Source: Duganella fentianensis
GTDB lineage: Bacteria; Pseudomonadota; Gammaproteobacteria; Burkholderiales; Burkholderiaceae_D
NCBI RefSeq assembly: GCF_009857835.1
Contig: NZ_WWCL01000002.1
Span: 124,001 to 188,000, forward strand
Direction: 5' to 3'
Length of the DNA stretch: 64,000 nucleotides
The first letter of the stretch is position 1, and every line of letters begins with the position of its first letter. A model generated the notes under the pieces. The model was not told the origin of the DNA and did no database searches. It worked only from the letters and a program-made list of their open reading frames with translations. The translations under genes and the position numbers were made by a program. Below are positions 1-7,677 of the stretch, in pieces.

Positions 1-126
1 GCGACGCAACTCCGTCATGTAAATCAGATCGTACTGACCGGGACGCGCGTGAATCAGCAGCTGGAGCTTGCTACCAGGGGCAGTGTAACTCGCATGAAGA
101 ATCAACATACTGAAGGAGTTAGCAAC

Positions 127-324
127 TTGAGCAGTGCAGAATTTATTGCAGTCGACGGAGTACAGTATGCATTGGCGGCACTCTCCGAGCCGGCGCGCCA
201 GCAATTGCAGATGCTGCAGATGAGCGAGCAGCGCCTGCAGGAGCTGCAGCGCGATCTGGCCATTACCCAGACTGCCCGCAATGCTTATCTGCAAGCGCTG
301 AAAGAACTACTGCCGCAGCCCTGA
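127..324 (+). CDS. DUF6447-like small protein
   Basis: Small acidic protein of about 65 residues, function unknown. The pattern resembles the DUF6447 family: a short beta segment (residues roughly 5-15, with VDGVQY), a helix beginning LSEPARQQL, then a Leu/Gln-rich helix ending in ARNAYLQALKELLP. No signal peptide or membrane segment. The chosen start is TTG at 127 because GGAG (114-117) lies 9 bases upstream. Longer in-frame starts at 49 and 94 lack a comparable site and would add unconserved-looking residues. Its 3' end overlaps the end of the convergent solute-binding-protein gene by 18 bases. The family assignment is from memory of the sequence pattern. Confidence 0.6.
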   Translation: MSSAEFIAVDGVQYALAALSEPARQQLQMLQMSEQRLQELQRDLAITQTARNAYLQALKELLPQP

Positions 325-1227
325 AGCGGGTGCCGGGTTGCCATCCACTCTGGGCGGAAACAGGAAGTACTCGGGGTGGCGCCGTATCATCTCCGCCGTT
401 TCGGGCGAGAGCAGGGGATTGGCGAGCTGGAAGATCAGGCGATTTTTCATGTTCTTGGAAAGCAGGGTCTTGCTCCAGCGCCTGTCGAACATGGCGTCGA
501 AGCTGCCATCGGCCAGCATGCGGTTCAGGCCGCTTTCTATGCGTGCGGCCAGTGCCGTCTTGTTCGGTGCGACAAAGAAAAATACGGGCGCCGGATACAC
601 CAGTGCCAGGTTCTTTTCGACCATCAAATCAACATCGCTGTGCTTGCGTAACTCGTCATCGATTTCATTGATGCCGAGCGGTATGGCGTCAAAGCGGTGG
701 GCCTGCAGCATGGGGTAAAGCGTATCGTAGGACGAGGACGTTACCGTATTCAGTCCGGCCGCTTGCTGAATGGTGGTGTCGGGCCAGTCGTGCCCTTGTC
801 CGAAGCGGAAATCACGGCGCAGATCATCCAGCGTACGTACCCGCGCGAAGCGGCTGGCCGATTCGGGGCGGATGGCGAGCAGGCGCTGTCCTAGCAAGCC
901 TTTGAGCAGGGGAATGCGGATCACGATGACGCCCTGTTCGCGCGTCTTCGAGGTCATGCTCCAGTAGACATCGAGCTTCTGATTGTTGCGCAGCTGGGTG
1001 AACGCCCGGTCCTGCGTCATATGCGTTTCCAGCCAGTGCAGATGGTCCGGCGTAGTGCCTGGCGATCTGGCCAGCGCTGCTTGCAGCAGTTCCACGATAT
1101 ACGGCGCCCATGGTTCGCGGTCGTTGGAGCGGGGGATGTAGATGTCTTCCGCGCCGGCAGGCATATGCAGGCCAAGCAGGCTGATGCATAGGATTAGCGA
1201 GAGCAATTTGTACAGGTGTATGTGCAT
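307..1227 (-). CDS. Periplasmic solute-binding protein, family 3-like (orphan)
   Basis: 306-residue exported protein with an N-terminal signal peptide (hydrophobic LLSLILCISLLGL, likely cleavage after AGA near residue 26). The rest looks like a bilobed family-3 substrate-binding domain: an N-terminal lobe with W and Y ligand-type residues (REPWAPYIVELLQAAL), LRNNQKLDVYW, and a C-terminal helix with LNRMLADGSFDAMFDRRW, a typical closing segment of amino-acid-binding proteins. No ABC permease or ATPase is adjacent, so transport is not demonstrated. Members of this group in Oxalobacteraceae often stand alone and may be sensory or scavenging. The substrate cannot be read from the sequence. Confidence 0.75.
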   Translation of the reverse strand: MHIHLYKLLSLILCISLLGLHMPAGAEDIYIPRSNDREPWAPYIVELLQAALARSPGTTPDHLHWLETHMTQDRAFTQLRNNQKLDVYWSMTSKTREQGVIVIRIPLLKGLLGQRLLAIRPESASRFARVRTLDDLRRDFRFGQGHDWPDTTIQQAAGLNTVTSSSYDTLYPMLQAHRFDAIPLGINEIDDELRKHSDVDLMVEKNLALVYPAPVFFFVAPNKTALAARIESGLNRMLADGSFDAMFDRRWSKTLLSKNMKNRLIFQLANPLLSPETAEMIRRHPEYFLFPPRVDGNPAPASGLRQ

Positions 1228-1583
1228 GCAGGGACGGGATCAGAGGGGCGTCAGGCCGGGCAAACCACGTCCAGCGCCTGTCTGCGCATGGCTGTGACGG
1301 GCGAGAGGACGAGAACGAAGCAGGGCGGTCGCATGGTGTCGCGGGTTTGCTGACGATAGCTTTAATTGTCCTGCTGGAAATCACAATGGCGCAATGAAAA
1401 TTTTTTAAAATGCGTTGCGGACGTTGCCTTCATGCCCCTGTTGCCCCGGTTTCGCACCATAAACGCACGGTTTTGCGCGATTCAGGTAGACGGAAATCTT
1501 GCGCGTGGGTATTCTGAAACCTATTTCTGAACAGTAGAGACTGCTGCCAGCGAGATTTTGTAGAAAATAAATAGAGGTAGAAC
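1228..1583. other. Intergenic region, divergent promoters expected
   Basis: These 356 bases separate the divergent solute-binding-protein gene (minus) and the DUF3334 gene (plus). An AT-rich tract (about 1396-1412, aaaattttttaaaatg) stands out and may be part of a promoter. No convincing -35/-10 pair, RNA gene or conserved reading frame was identified. Open frames here look like shadows. Confidence 0.4.
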
Positions 1584-2276
1584 ATGATTGGGGAAAACAA
1601 GGATGTTGTGTACGGCACCGAAGACTTGTTGATGAGTCTGTGCAATTCGGTGATCCGTGTCTTGAATGTCGCTACCCAGAGCAAAGTGAATTACTCGGGC
1701 ATGGTGCAACGGATTACCAAAATCGGCCTGAAACCCGATATCGGTTGCTTTGTGCTGTTTGATGGCGGGTTTACCGGGCTGGTTGTGCTGAATTTTGCTG
1801 CCGATACGGCGATGGAGATCTATGAGCGCTATATGCTGCACATGGGGATGCCTAAATCGGAGCTGGCGGTATCGCATACCTCGGACGAGGTGTCCAACAT
1901 CATGGGCGAGCTGATGAACCAGATCGTCGGCGACTTTACCGGCAAGGTGCGGCGCGAGCTGCAGACCAATATCACCCAGAACCAGCCGAAAATGCTGGTG
2001 CTGAACAAGCAGGTGATGCTGAGCGTGGATACGCCGCTGGACCGGCCGGAAATGCGCCGTGTCACCTTCTACACGGAGAAGAGCAATATCTTCTATCTGG
2101 AGCTGGCCATAGACCGCACCGAATTTATCCGCCTGCATGATTTCGATTCCAGTGAAGTAGCCGATCCCGATGCGCTGATGGAGCAGGAGCGCGACAATCA
2201 TGCGGCCAGCAGCGCGCCTGGCCAGTCTGATGAAGAGGCCGCGAACGAGGAGCTACTGCGCTCTTTAGGCATGTAA
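1584..2276 (+). CDS. DUF3334 family protein (CheX/CheC-like fold)
   Basis: 230-residue cytoplasmic protein matching the DUF3334 family. Visible features are the N-terminal MIGENKDVVYGTEDLLMSLC segment, an internal stretch with SHTSDEVSNIMGELMNQIVGD (about residues 95-115), and a C-terminal acidic tail ending EEAANEELLRSLGM. The E-x2-N-x-M-x-E-x2-N arrangement recalls the helix motif of CheX/CheC phosphatases that dephosphorylate CheY, and the family is distantly linked to that fold. A role in phospho-relay or chemotaxis control is inference; no che genes are adjacent. It is monocistronic, and a strong hairpin terminator follows 25 bases after the stop. Confidence 0.75.
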   Translation: MIGENKDVVYGTEDLLMSLCNSVIRVLNVATQSKVNYSGMVQRITKIGLKPDIGCFVLFDGGFTGLVVLNFAADTAMEIYERYMLHMGMPKSELAVSHTSDEVSNIMGELMNQIVGDFTGKVRRELQTNITQNQPKMLVLNKQVMLSVDTPLDRPEMRRVTFYTEKSNIFYLELAIDRTEFIRLHDFDSSEVADPDALMEQERDNHAASSAPGQSDEEAANEELLRSLGM

Positions 2277-2300
2277 CTGCCCGCATTTATCAAAAACAGC

Positions 2301-2338
2301 AAAGCAGCTGTGGCATTTATGTCACAGCTGCTTTTTTT
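2301..2338 (+). terminator. Rho-independent terminator after DUF3334 gene
   Basis: A perfect 12-bp inverted repeat (AAAGCAGCTGTG / CACAGCTGCTTT) with a 10-base loop, followed directly by a run of T. Lies 24 bases after the DUF3334 stop codon, in the plus orientation. Confidence 0.9.
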
Positions 2339-2435
2339 ATATCGGGCGCGCCGGCGCTATTTCTACGCAGCCTAAGCCAGGGTGACCCGCGATTATTCAG
2401 CACTCCGGCAGGTTAGGCCAAATTTCTAACAGTAA

Positions 2436-2451
2436 ATGACATTGCTGTCAT
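2436..2451. promoter_or_regulatory. Perfect 16-bp palindrome upstream of TonB receptor
   Basis: ATGACA-TTGC-TGTCAT is a 6-bp perfect inverted repeat with a 4-base spacer, about 200 bases upstream of the receptor gene in a 371-base non-coding interval. Spacing and symmetry suit a dimeric repressor operator, but it does not match the Fur consensus. The rest of the interval (2452-2647) shows no gene; AT-rich steps near 2455-2490 may contain the promoter. Confidence 0.4.
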
Positions 2452-2647
2452 ATTGCGCTTGCAATACACGGTATCAATGAAAGAAAATACTGCCCTTCCG
2501 CAAGCCGGTGCATTCTAGCCAACGTTGTACGGTTCAGCCTCCGCTTGTGCTGCCACGGTCACGTCAGATGACTGGACAGAGTCAAATAAAGAGAGAACAG
2601 GAGACACTGTTTTTAACTCTTTGCATTACCACTCATCGGGAAATTGA

Positions 2648-4834
2648 ATGATCAAACTGTCGAAGATGCACAAGCGCCTGCTGGCGCTGAGCGCCGTTAT
2701 GCCTATCGGTTCCGCCCTGGCCCAGAACGCTAGCGAACCACAACTGGAAACCGTAACCGTGACGGCGCAGCGCCGCGCCGAAAACATCAAGGATGTGCCG
2801 GTTTCCGTCACCCTGCTGAAAGATGAAAAACTCGACGTGCTGGTTTCCGGCGGTCAGGATATCCGTCTGCTGGCCGGTAAAGTACCATCGCTGAACGTGG
2901 AATCGTCCAACGGCCGTACCTTCCCGCGTTTCTACATCCGCGGCTACGGCAACACCGACTTCTCCACCTTCGCTTCGCAGCCAGTATCGCTGGTGTATGA
3001 CGACGTGGTGCAGGAAAACGGCATTCTGAAAGGCTTCCCTATCTTCGACGTGGCTGGTGTAGAAGTTCTGCGCGGCCCGCAAGGCACCCTGTTCGGCCGC
3101 AACACCCCGGCCGGCGTGGTCAAGTTTGAATCGGAAAAGCCGAACACCAAGAAAGTCGAAGGCTATTACAACGTGTCGTGGGCGACCCACAATACTGTGA
3201 ATCTGGAAGGCGCTGCCAACGTGCCGCTGTCGAACGAGTGGGCCATGCGCGTATCGACCCTGCGCCAGCACCGCGACAACTTCGTCGACAATACCTTTAC
3301 CAAGCAGGACGACGTGCTGGAAGGCTACAACGAACACGCCGAGCGCGTGCAGTTCCTGTACACGCCGAGCACCACCTTCAGCGCGTTGTTCAACGTGCAC
3401 GCCCGTAGCACCACTGGTAGTGCCCGTCTGTTCCGTGCCAACATCATCAAGAAGGGTACCAACGACTTCGCTGATGGTTACGACTTCACCAAGCTCAATA
3501 CCAATGGTCTGAACGGCCAGAACCTGCGCACCAATGGCGCCAATGCCCGCCTGACCTGGGACCTGGGCTCGGTCAAACTGTTCTCCGTCACCGGCTACGA
3601 AGGTGTGGACGAGTACTACAGCCGCGGCGATATCGACGGCGGCACGCCGACCGGTCCGGGCTTCATTCCGTTCCAGGTACAGACCGGTGGAGGCCTGAGC
3701 TGGCTGCACCAGTACAGCCAGGAATTCCGCGTCGAATCGAAGAATGCTGGCCCGCTGAACTGGCAGAGCGGCGTGTACTTCTTCAAGGAAAGCGGCGAAG
3801 GCTATAGCAACAACTACGACAGCAATACCCAGGCGCAAACCTCGCACCTGCAGAGCCACCAGAACAACACCGCTTCCGCGCTGTTCGGTTCGGTGACCTA
3901 CGATCTGTCGGATAGCGTGGTGCTGCGCGGCGGCCTGCGTTATACCCAGGACAAGAAGGACTTCCGTACTGTAGAAGCCATCAACGTCACCCAGATCGGT
4001 CCTAAGTCGGTCGATGAGAGCAAGCACAAGACCAACTGGGATCTGAGCGCCACCTACAAACTGAGCCAAGACATCAGCACCTACGCCCGCGTTGCCACCG
4101 GCTTCCGTGCACCAAGTATCGCTGCCGCCAGCGCTTCCGTGCCGATTACCGTGGCCGATGCGGAAACCATCACTTCCTACGAAGCCGGTGTGAAGGCTGA
4201 CCTGTTCAACCGCCGTGCCCGTGCATCGCTGAGCGTGTACAACTACGATGTGAAGAACCAGCAGCTGACCGTAGTGGGCGGTAACTCCAACGTCACCAAA
4301 CTGATCAACGCTGCCAAGACCACCGGTCGCGGTCTGGAAGCCGACTTCGAAGCTTTCGTGACGCCGGACTTCAAAGTGACGGCTGGCGGTTCGTACAACT
4401 TCACCGAAATCAAGGACCCATCGCTGTCCGTGGCCAAGTGCGGTTCGTGCACCGTCACCGATCCGCTGAATGCTGCAGGTCGCGTGATCATCGATGGCAA
4501 CCCGCTGCCACAGGCACCGAAGTACATCCTGAACGCCACCGCGCGCTACAACTGGGCGCTGGAAAACGGCAACCTGTTCGTGCTGACCGACTGGTCCTAC
4601 CGCAGCAAGATTAACTTCTTCCTGTACGAAGCCAAAGAGTTCACCGGCAAGCCTATGGTGGAAGGTGGTCTGCGCGTCGGTTATAACTGGGCCGGCGGCA
4701 AGTATGAGGTGGCTGGCTATGCACGTAACATCACCAACACCGAGCGCATTATCGGCGCCATCGACTTCAATAACCTGACCGGCTTCGTCAACGAACCACG
4801 TCAGTTCGGTGTGCAGTTCAAGGGCAGCTTCTGA
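2648..4834 (+). CDS. TonB-dependent outer membrane receptor
   Basis: 728-residue outer membrane transporter that imports a ligand (siderophore, vitamin or oligosaccharide; not determinable) using TonB energy. Signal peptide at residues 1-26 ending ALAQ, TonB box LETVTVTA near 31-39, and a plug with the hallmarks GPQGTLFGRNTPAG and RFYIRGYG at about 90-160. A 22-strand-type barrel follows, ending in the terminal Phe of the BAM signal (FKGSF). A short Cys-x2-Cys pair (AKCGSCTV) lies in a late extracellular loop. An in-frame ATG at 2666 is an alternative start; neither has a strong Shine-Dalgarno sequence. No sigma/anti-sigma pair or uptake genes are adjacent. Codon use is strongly biased to C-ending codons, suggesting high expression. 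Confidence 0.92.
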   Translation: MIKLSKMHKRLLALSAVMPIGSALAQNASEPQLETVTVTAQRRAENIKDVPVSVTLLKDEKLDVLVSGGQDIRLLAGKVPSLNVESSNGRTFPRFYIRGYGNTDFSTFASQPVSLVYDDVVQENGILKGFPIFDVAGVEVLRGPQGTLFGRNTPAGVVKFESEKPNTKKVEGYYNVSWATHNTVNLEGAANVPLSNEWAMRVSTLRQHRDNFVDNTFTKQDDVLEGYNEHAERVQFLYTPSTTFSALFNVHARSTTGSARLFRANIIKKGTNDFADGYDFTKLNTNGLNGQNLRTNGANARLTWDLGSVKLFSVTGYEGVDEYYSRGDIDGGTPTGPGFIPFQVQTGGGLSWLHQYSQEFRVESKNAGPLNWQSGVYFFKESGEGYSNNYDSNTQAQTSHLQSHQNNTASALFGSVTYDLSDSVVLRGGLRYTQDKKDFRTVEAINVTQIGPKSVDESKHKTNWDLSATYKLSQDISTYARVATGFRAPSIAAASASVPITVADAETITSYEAGVKADLFNRRARASLSVYNYDVKNQQLTVVGGNSNVTKLINAAKTTGRGLEADFEAFVTPDFKVTAGGSYNFTEIKDPSLSVAKCGSCTVTDPLNAAGRVIIDGNPLPQAPKYILNATARYNWALENGNLFVLTDWSYRSKINFFLYEAKEFTGKPMVEGGLRVGYNWAGGKYEVAGYARNITNTERIIGAIDFNNLTGFVNEPRQFGVQFKGSF

Positions 4835-4859
4835 TTTTTCAGAAAATTACCCTCTAGCC

Positions 4860-4888
4860 TAGACAGCTAGAAATTGGCCGTATATAAT
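4860..4888 (+). promoter_or_regulatory. Sigma-70 promoter of tRNA-Asn
   Basis: -35 TAGACA (4860-4865) and -10 TATAAT (4883-4888) with an exact 17-base spacer. The tRNA begins 12 bases after the -10 box. The -10 is a perfect consensus. Confidence 0.85.
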
Positions 4889-4899
4889 GCGGCCTCTTT

Positions 4900-4975
4900 T
4901 CCCTGATAGCTCAGTCGGTAGAGCGACGGACTGTTAATCCGCAGGTCCCTGGTTCGAGTCCAGGTCGGGGAGCCA
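4900..4975 (+). tRNA. tRNA-Asn (GTT)
   Basis: 76-nt tRNA with encoded CCA. Acceptor stem TCCCTGA/TCGGGGA, D-arm with AGCTCAGTCGGTAGAGC, anticodon loop CTGTTAA giving anticodon GTT at 4933-4935, and T-arm GGTTCGAGTCC. Transcribed from its own consensus promoter and followed by a terminator, so it is a stand-alone transcription unit. Confidence 0.97.
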
Positions 4976-4986
4976 GAACACTGAAA

Positions 4987-5014
4987 AGCCCAGCCCTTAC
5001 CGGCTGGGCTTTTT
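4987..5014 (+). terminator. Terminator after tRNA-Asn, possibly bidirectional
   Basis: Perfect 9-bp stem AGCCCAGCC / GGCTGGGCT with a 6-base loop and a T run on the plus strand. An A run precedes it, so it could also end the convergent coiled-coil gene, whose stop codon is 6 bases away. Confidence 0.88.
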
Positions 5015-5019
5015 GCTTT

Positions 5020-5535
5020 TCAGCGCAGGAATAGCTGGGCGGCGATGCCGACGATGAGCGCTATCGTGGTCAGCTGGGTGGCGATCATCCATTTGGCAAG
5101 CTGGTCAATCTTGGCATCCAGTTGATCCATTCTTGCCTCCATTCGATCCAGCCGCGCTTCCATTCGATCCAGCCTTGCTTCCATTCGATCCAACCTGGAA
5201 TCTTGTCGATCTAGCCGAATATCCTGATGATCCAGTCTGGCGGTCAAGATCTGTACTTCGTTGACGATACGGTTTTCCAGACGTTGGGCCTCATCTTCGA
5301 TCTTTTTGCTGAGCACTTTCTCTAGATTGTGCAGACCATCGTGAAATTCCCGCCGCAGTTTTTCTTCCGTCAGCGCAAGCTGTGCCTGCGCAGCTTCAAA
5401 ACCGCTGCTTACTCTAAGCCCTAATAAGGCATGGTCGCATTGCAGAGCTGTCACTGCTTTCTCCAACTTGGTCAGACGAGGCTCGGGATCATCATACGCT
5501 GGTTGGGGCGGTAATTCGTTTGCTGTGGGTTCCAT
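5020..5535 (-). CDS. Coiled-coil protein with C-terminal membrane anchor
   Basis: About 171 residues, function unknown. The centre is a long coiled coil with repeated heptads (RLDRMEA three times, preceded by RLDRQDS and followed by RMDQLDAKIDQ). It ends in one hydrophobic helix (TTIALIVGIAAQLF) and a terminal Arg, so it is probably a tail-anchored inner-membrane protein. The architecture resembles DUF1640/CCDC90-type proteins, but homology cannot be claimed. The ATG at 5535 is preferred because GGAG lies 7 bases upstream; a frame extension to 5610 has no such site. The heptads arise from a 21-bp DNA tandem repeat, which may vary in copy number between strains. Confidence 0.65.
   Translation of the reverse strand: MEPTANELPPQPAYDDPEPRLTKLEKAVTALQCDHALLGLRVSSGFEAAQAQLALTEEKLRREFHDGLHNLEKVLSKKIEDEAQRLENRIVNEVQILTARLDHQDIRLDRQDSRLDRMEARLDRMEARLDRMEARMDQLDAKIDQLAKWMIATQLTTIALIVGIAAQLFLR
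5139..5195. repeat. 21-bp tandem repeat (2.7 copies) inside coiled-coil gene
   Basis: Units start at 5139, 5160 and 5181 with the core CCATTCGATCCA, the first two differing at only a few bases. Each unit encodes one RLDRMEA heptad on the minus strand, so copy-number change keeps the frame and the coiled-coil register. Confidence 0.85.
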
Positions 5536-5644
5536 GTGCTGGCTCCGGTGGATGAGCCATTGATTGTTGCGTCGTTGTTGCCTGACGTCTTGAGTGAGCA
5601 CAAAGCGCATGCTCGACCTGAGGAGGGCATCGGCCGGATACTTC

Positions 5645-6487
5645 TCATTCCTGCAGTGGTCTGCTCCACTCTCTGATCTTCTTGCATTTTTGCGGCGCTT
5701 GCTCGGGCCGGAACTGGCAGTCGAGTGCGACGAAAAAATCCCGCGTCAGGCCGTAGTCGCGCGCATAGCGCTGCTGGATGCGGTCGATTTCGCCGGACGC
5801 ATATAGTTGCGCTATGCCGCGCTCGAATGCATCGCGCAGCGTCTCGGTGCGGAAGCGCATCCAGTAGAAGCGTCCCGGCCCCAGCACGTCATGATAGGCC
5901 AGCACCTCTTCCCCGACACGCTGACGTGGCAGTTGCTGGCGCAGGTAGTATTGAAAAATATCGGGCTGGGAAATGATGATGTCGGTGCGGCCCAGTAGCA
6001 GGGTGCCGGAGGGCATGGTCACCACTTCACGGTAGGCCGGATTGGCAGCTACCACGGTCGCATACGCCGGCCCCAGCACATTGCGTGCACCGCGAAAGGC
6101 GGTGACGCGGTATTTCTTCAGATCGTCGAGGCGGGACAGGGTGGGGATCTTGCTGCGCAGGGTAATCGCTACATTATGAAAATACGTCACTGGCCAGTGG
6201 CTCAGGTAGCCTTCCTGCGTGGCGTCGCTGCCGGTAGCGGGCGTGATATCCAGCAGACCCTGGCGCATCTGATCGTTGAAGCGGGCATTGGGCAGGTAAC
6301 GGAATTCGACGGGCATCTGCTGCGTGGCGAAGGCTGCGCGCACCACGTCGATCAGCAGACCGGAGGTATTGTCGGGCAGGACAAATGGTGCAACTACGCT
6401 TTGCAGTCCCATCTTGACGGGTGTCGCAGATTCCGCAGCAGTGGCCGTGACGGCGATAGCTGCCAGCGCAACGGCGGCAAACCACAT
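5645..6487 (-). CDS. Periplasmic solute-binding protein, family 3-like (orphan)
   Basis: 280-residue exported protein. A short signal peptide (FAAVALAAIAVTATAAESA) is followed by a family-3-type domain: PVKMGLQSVVAPFVLPDN, LLIDVVRAAF, and a late helix with FERGIAQLYASGEIDRIQQRYARDYG typical of the C-terminal lobe. The GGGGGA Shine-Dalgarno just upstream supports the start at 6487. As with the first binding protein in this window, no transporter partners are adjacent. Two Cys near the C-terminus (residues about 258 and 269) could form a disulfide. The substrate is unknown. Confidence 0.72.
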   Translation of the reverse strand: MWFAAVALAAIAVTATAAESATPVKMGLQSVVAPFVLPDNTSGLLIDVVRAAFATQQMPVEFRYLPNARFNDQMRQGLLDITPATGSDATQEGYLSHWPVTYFHNVAITLRSKIPTLSRLDDLKKYRVTAFRGARNVLGPAYATVVAANPAYREVVTMPSGTLLLGRTDIIISQPDIFQYYLRQQLPRQRVGEEVLAYHDVLGPGRFYWMRFRTETLRDAFERGIAQLYASGEIDRIQQRYARDYGLTRDFFVALDCQFRPEQAPQKCKKIREWSRPLQE

Positions 6488-6646
6488 AGGCGTCCCCCAA
6501 TTAGTCCGTTATGTTGCCTGTATTATAACCAGATTATTCAGGCCAGACGGTGCCACGGCAGCTGTGATGCTGCGTCTGTCGTGGCAGGGGGAGCAGGGCG
6601 GCGGTAGGCCGCGCGACCTGCTCGTCTGCTGTTGCGCGCGATGGCT

Positions 6647-7471
6647 TTAATTCATAGGCGCGAGCAGTTTGGCATCCGTGACGAGGTTGCGCACACCGTG
6701 GCCGTGGTCTTCTTTGAACACATTGGCCTTGCACCATGCGCCCACGGATTCGGCATTCACTTTCAGCACCTTGGGCCGCACGCTCCACGAAACCTGCAGG
6801 GGCGAACCTTTTTCGTTGTAGCTAGGGCCAGTGGTCGAACCGGCGTACTGGATAGGCTTGCCCGTGTGTTTAGGGATGTGCAGCGCCTGCTGGTAGCCGC
6901 CCACTTCGCCTAGCTTGGTGAGTTCGGCAAAATCGGCTGCCTTGGCATCGTTGACCAGTACCATGACCTGCGCTTCCACGCGCAACTGGGGATTGCTGTC
7001 CGCTTCGCTGAGGCAGGAGTTCAACGTAGGGCCGGGGCTTACCTGTGCCGTGCTGTGAACGTAGTGCAGCTCGATGGTGTCACCAGCTTGCAGGCCGCCG
7101 TGTTCATTCGGGCAGACTTCGGCGCTGAGCGGCGCGGCCTCGGCAGGCGTCAGCTTGCCCGCATATTTAAAGCCGCTGTCTGCCGGTGTGGTGAATTCAC
7201 CACCTTTGTGCTCGGCATTCTTGTGGAAGTGGATATTGCAAAGATTCATTTTTGATGCAGCCGGTGCCGTCGTGAACACGCGCAGATTGCTGCCCGCTCG
7301 CGTGCTCAGGTCGCGCGGCGCCTGCGGGCCGTAGCCTTTGCCTTCCGTGTTCCTGGAGAGTGCTGCATTCTGGGCAGCTACCGTGTCGCTGCCGCCATGG
7401 TGGGCATCCTGCGCGTGGACCTGCGCGCTCACTGCAAGGGCTAATATGGTCAAGGCGTATGGCGTTTTCAT
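6647..7471 (-). CDS. Delta-class carbonic anhydrase family protein
   Basis: Exported protein of 274 residues. Signal peptide MKTPYALTILALAVSAQVHAQ, then a domain with the motif CNIHFHKNAEHKGGEF (about residues 79-95), which I recognise from bacterial delta-class carbonic anhydrases, where His residues bind the metal. Further Cys (EVCPNEHGG, LNSCLSEAD, GAWCKANVF) may form disulfides, fitting a periplasmic enzyme interconverting CO2 and bicarbonate. Start set at 7471, with GGAG 8 bases upstream and the signal peptide immediately following; the frame extends to 7591 without support. Homology is inferred from motifs; activity is not shown. Confidence 0.75.
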   Translation of the reverse strand: MKTPYALTILALAVSAQVHAQDAHHGGSDTVAAQNAALSRNTEGKGYGPQAPRDLSTRAGSNLRVFTTAPAASKMNLCNIHFHKNAEHKGGEFTTPADSGFKYAGKLTPAEAAPLSAEVCPNEHGGLQAGDTIELHYVHSTAQVSPGPTLNSCLSEADSNPQLRVEAQVMVLVNDAKAADFAELTKLGEVGGYQQALHIPKHTGKPIQYAGSTTGPSYNEKGSPLQVSWSVRPKVLKVNAESVGAWCKANVFKEDHGHGVRNLVTDAKLLAPMN

Positions 7472-7677
7472 CGAGCGCTCTCCGGTAGGTGATGGTGGGA
7501 TTCTGATTCTAGTCCCTTTGTTTAGCCTCGTCGATTGGTGGTTTTTGTGGGGACAGAAACTTGGTCCGAACTTGCAAGCCGGGGCTAGCAATCAGAGTTT
7601 GAGTGATGGCAATACGCCGCAGGCACACTTTGATGACAATCGCTGCTGTTCTGTCGTCAACAGGAGCGCCTATTGTG

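Noticed and set aside
2401..2647. Possible Fur box or riboswitch upstream of the TonB receptor
   Set aside because: The palindrome does not match the Fur consensus, and no conserved cobalamin-riboswitch core could be seen.
2633..4069. 478-residue open frame on the minus strand
   Set aside because: Antisense to the TonB receptor with clear plug and barrel. Shadow composition.
4829..4844. TTCTGA/TCAGAA inverted repeat at the receptor stop codon
   Set aside because: Short AT-rich stem with no T run after it; too weak to call a terminator.
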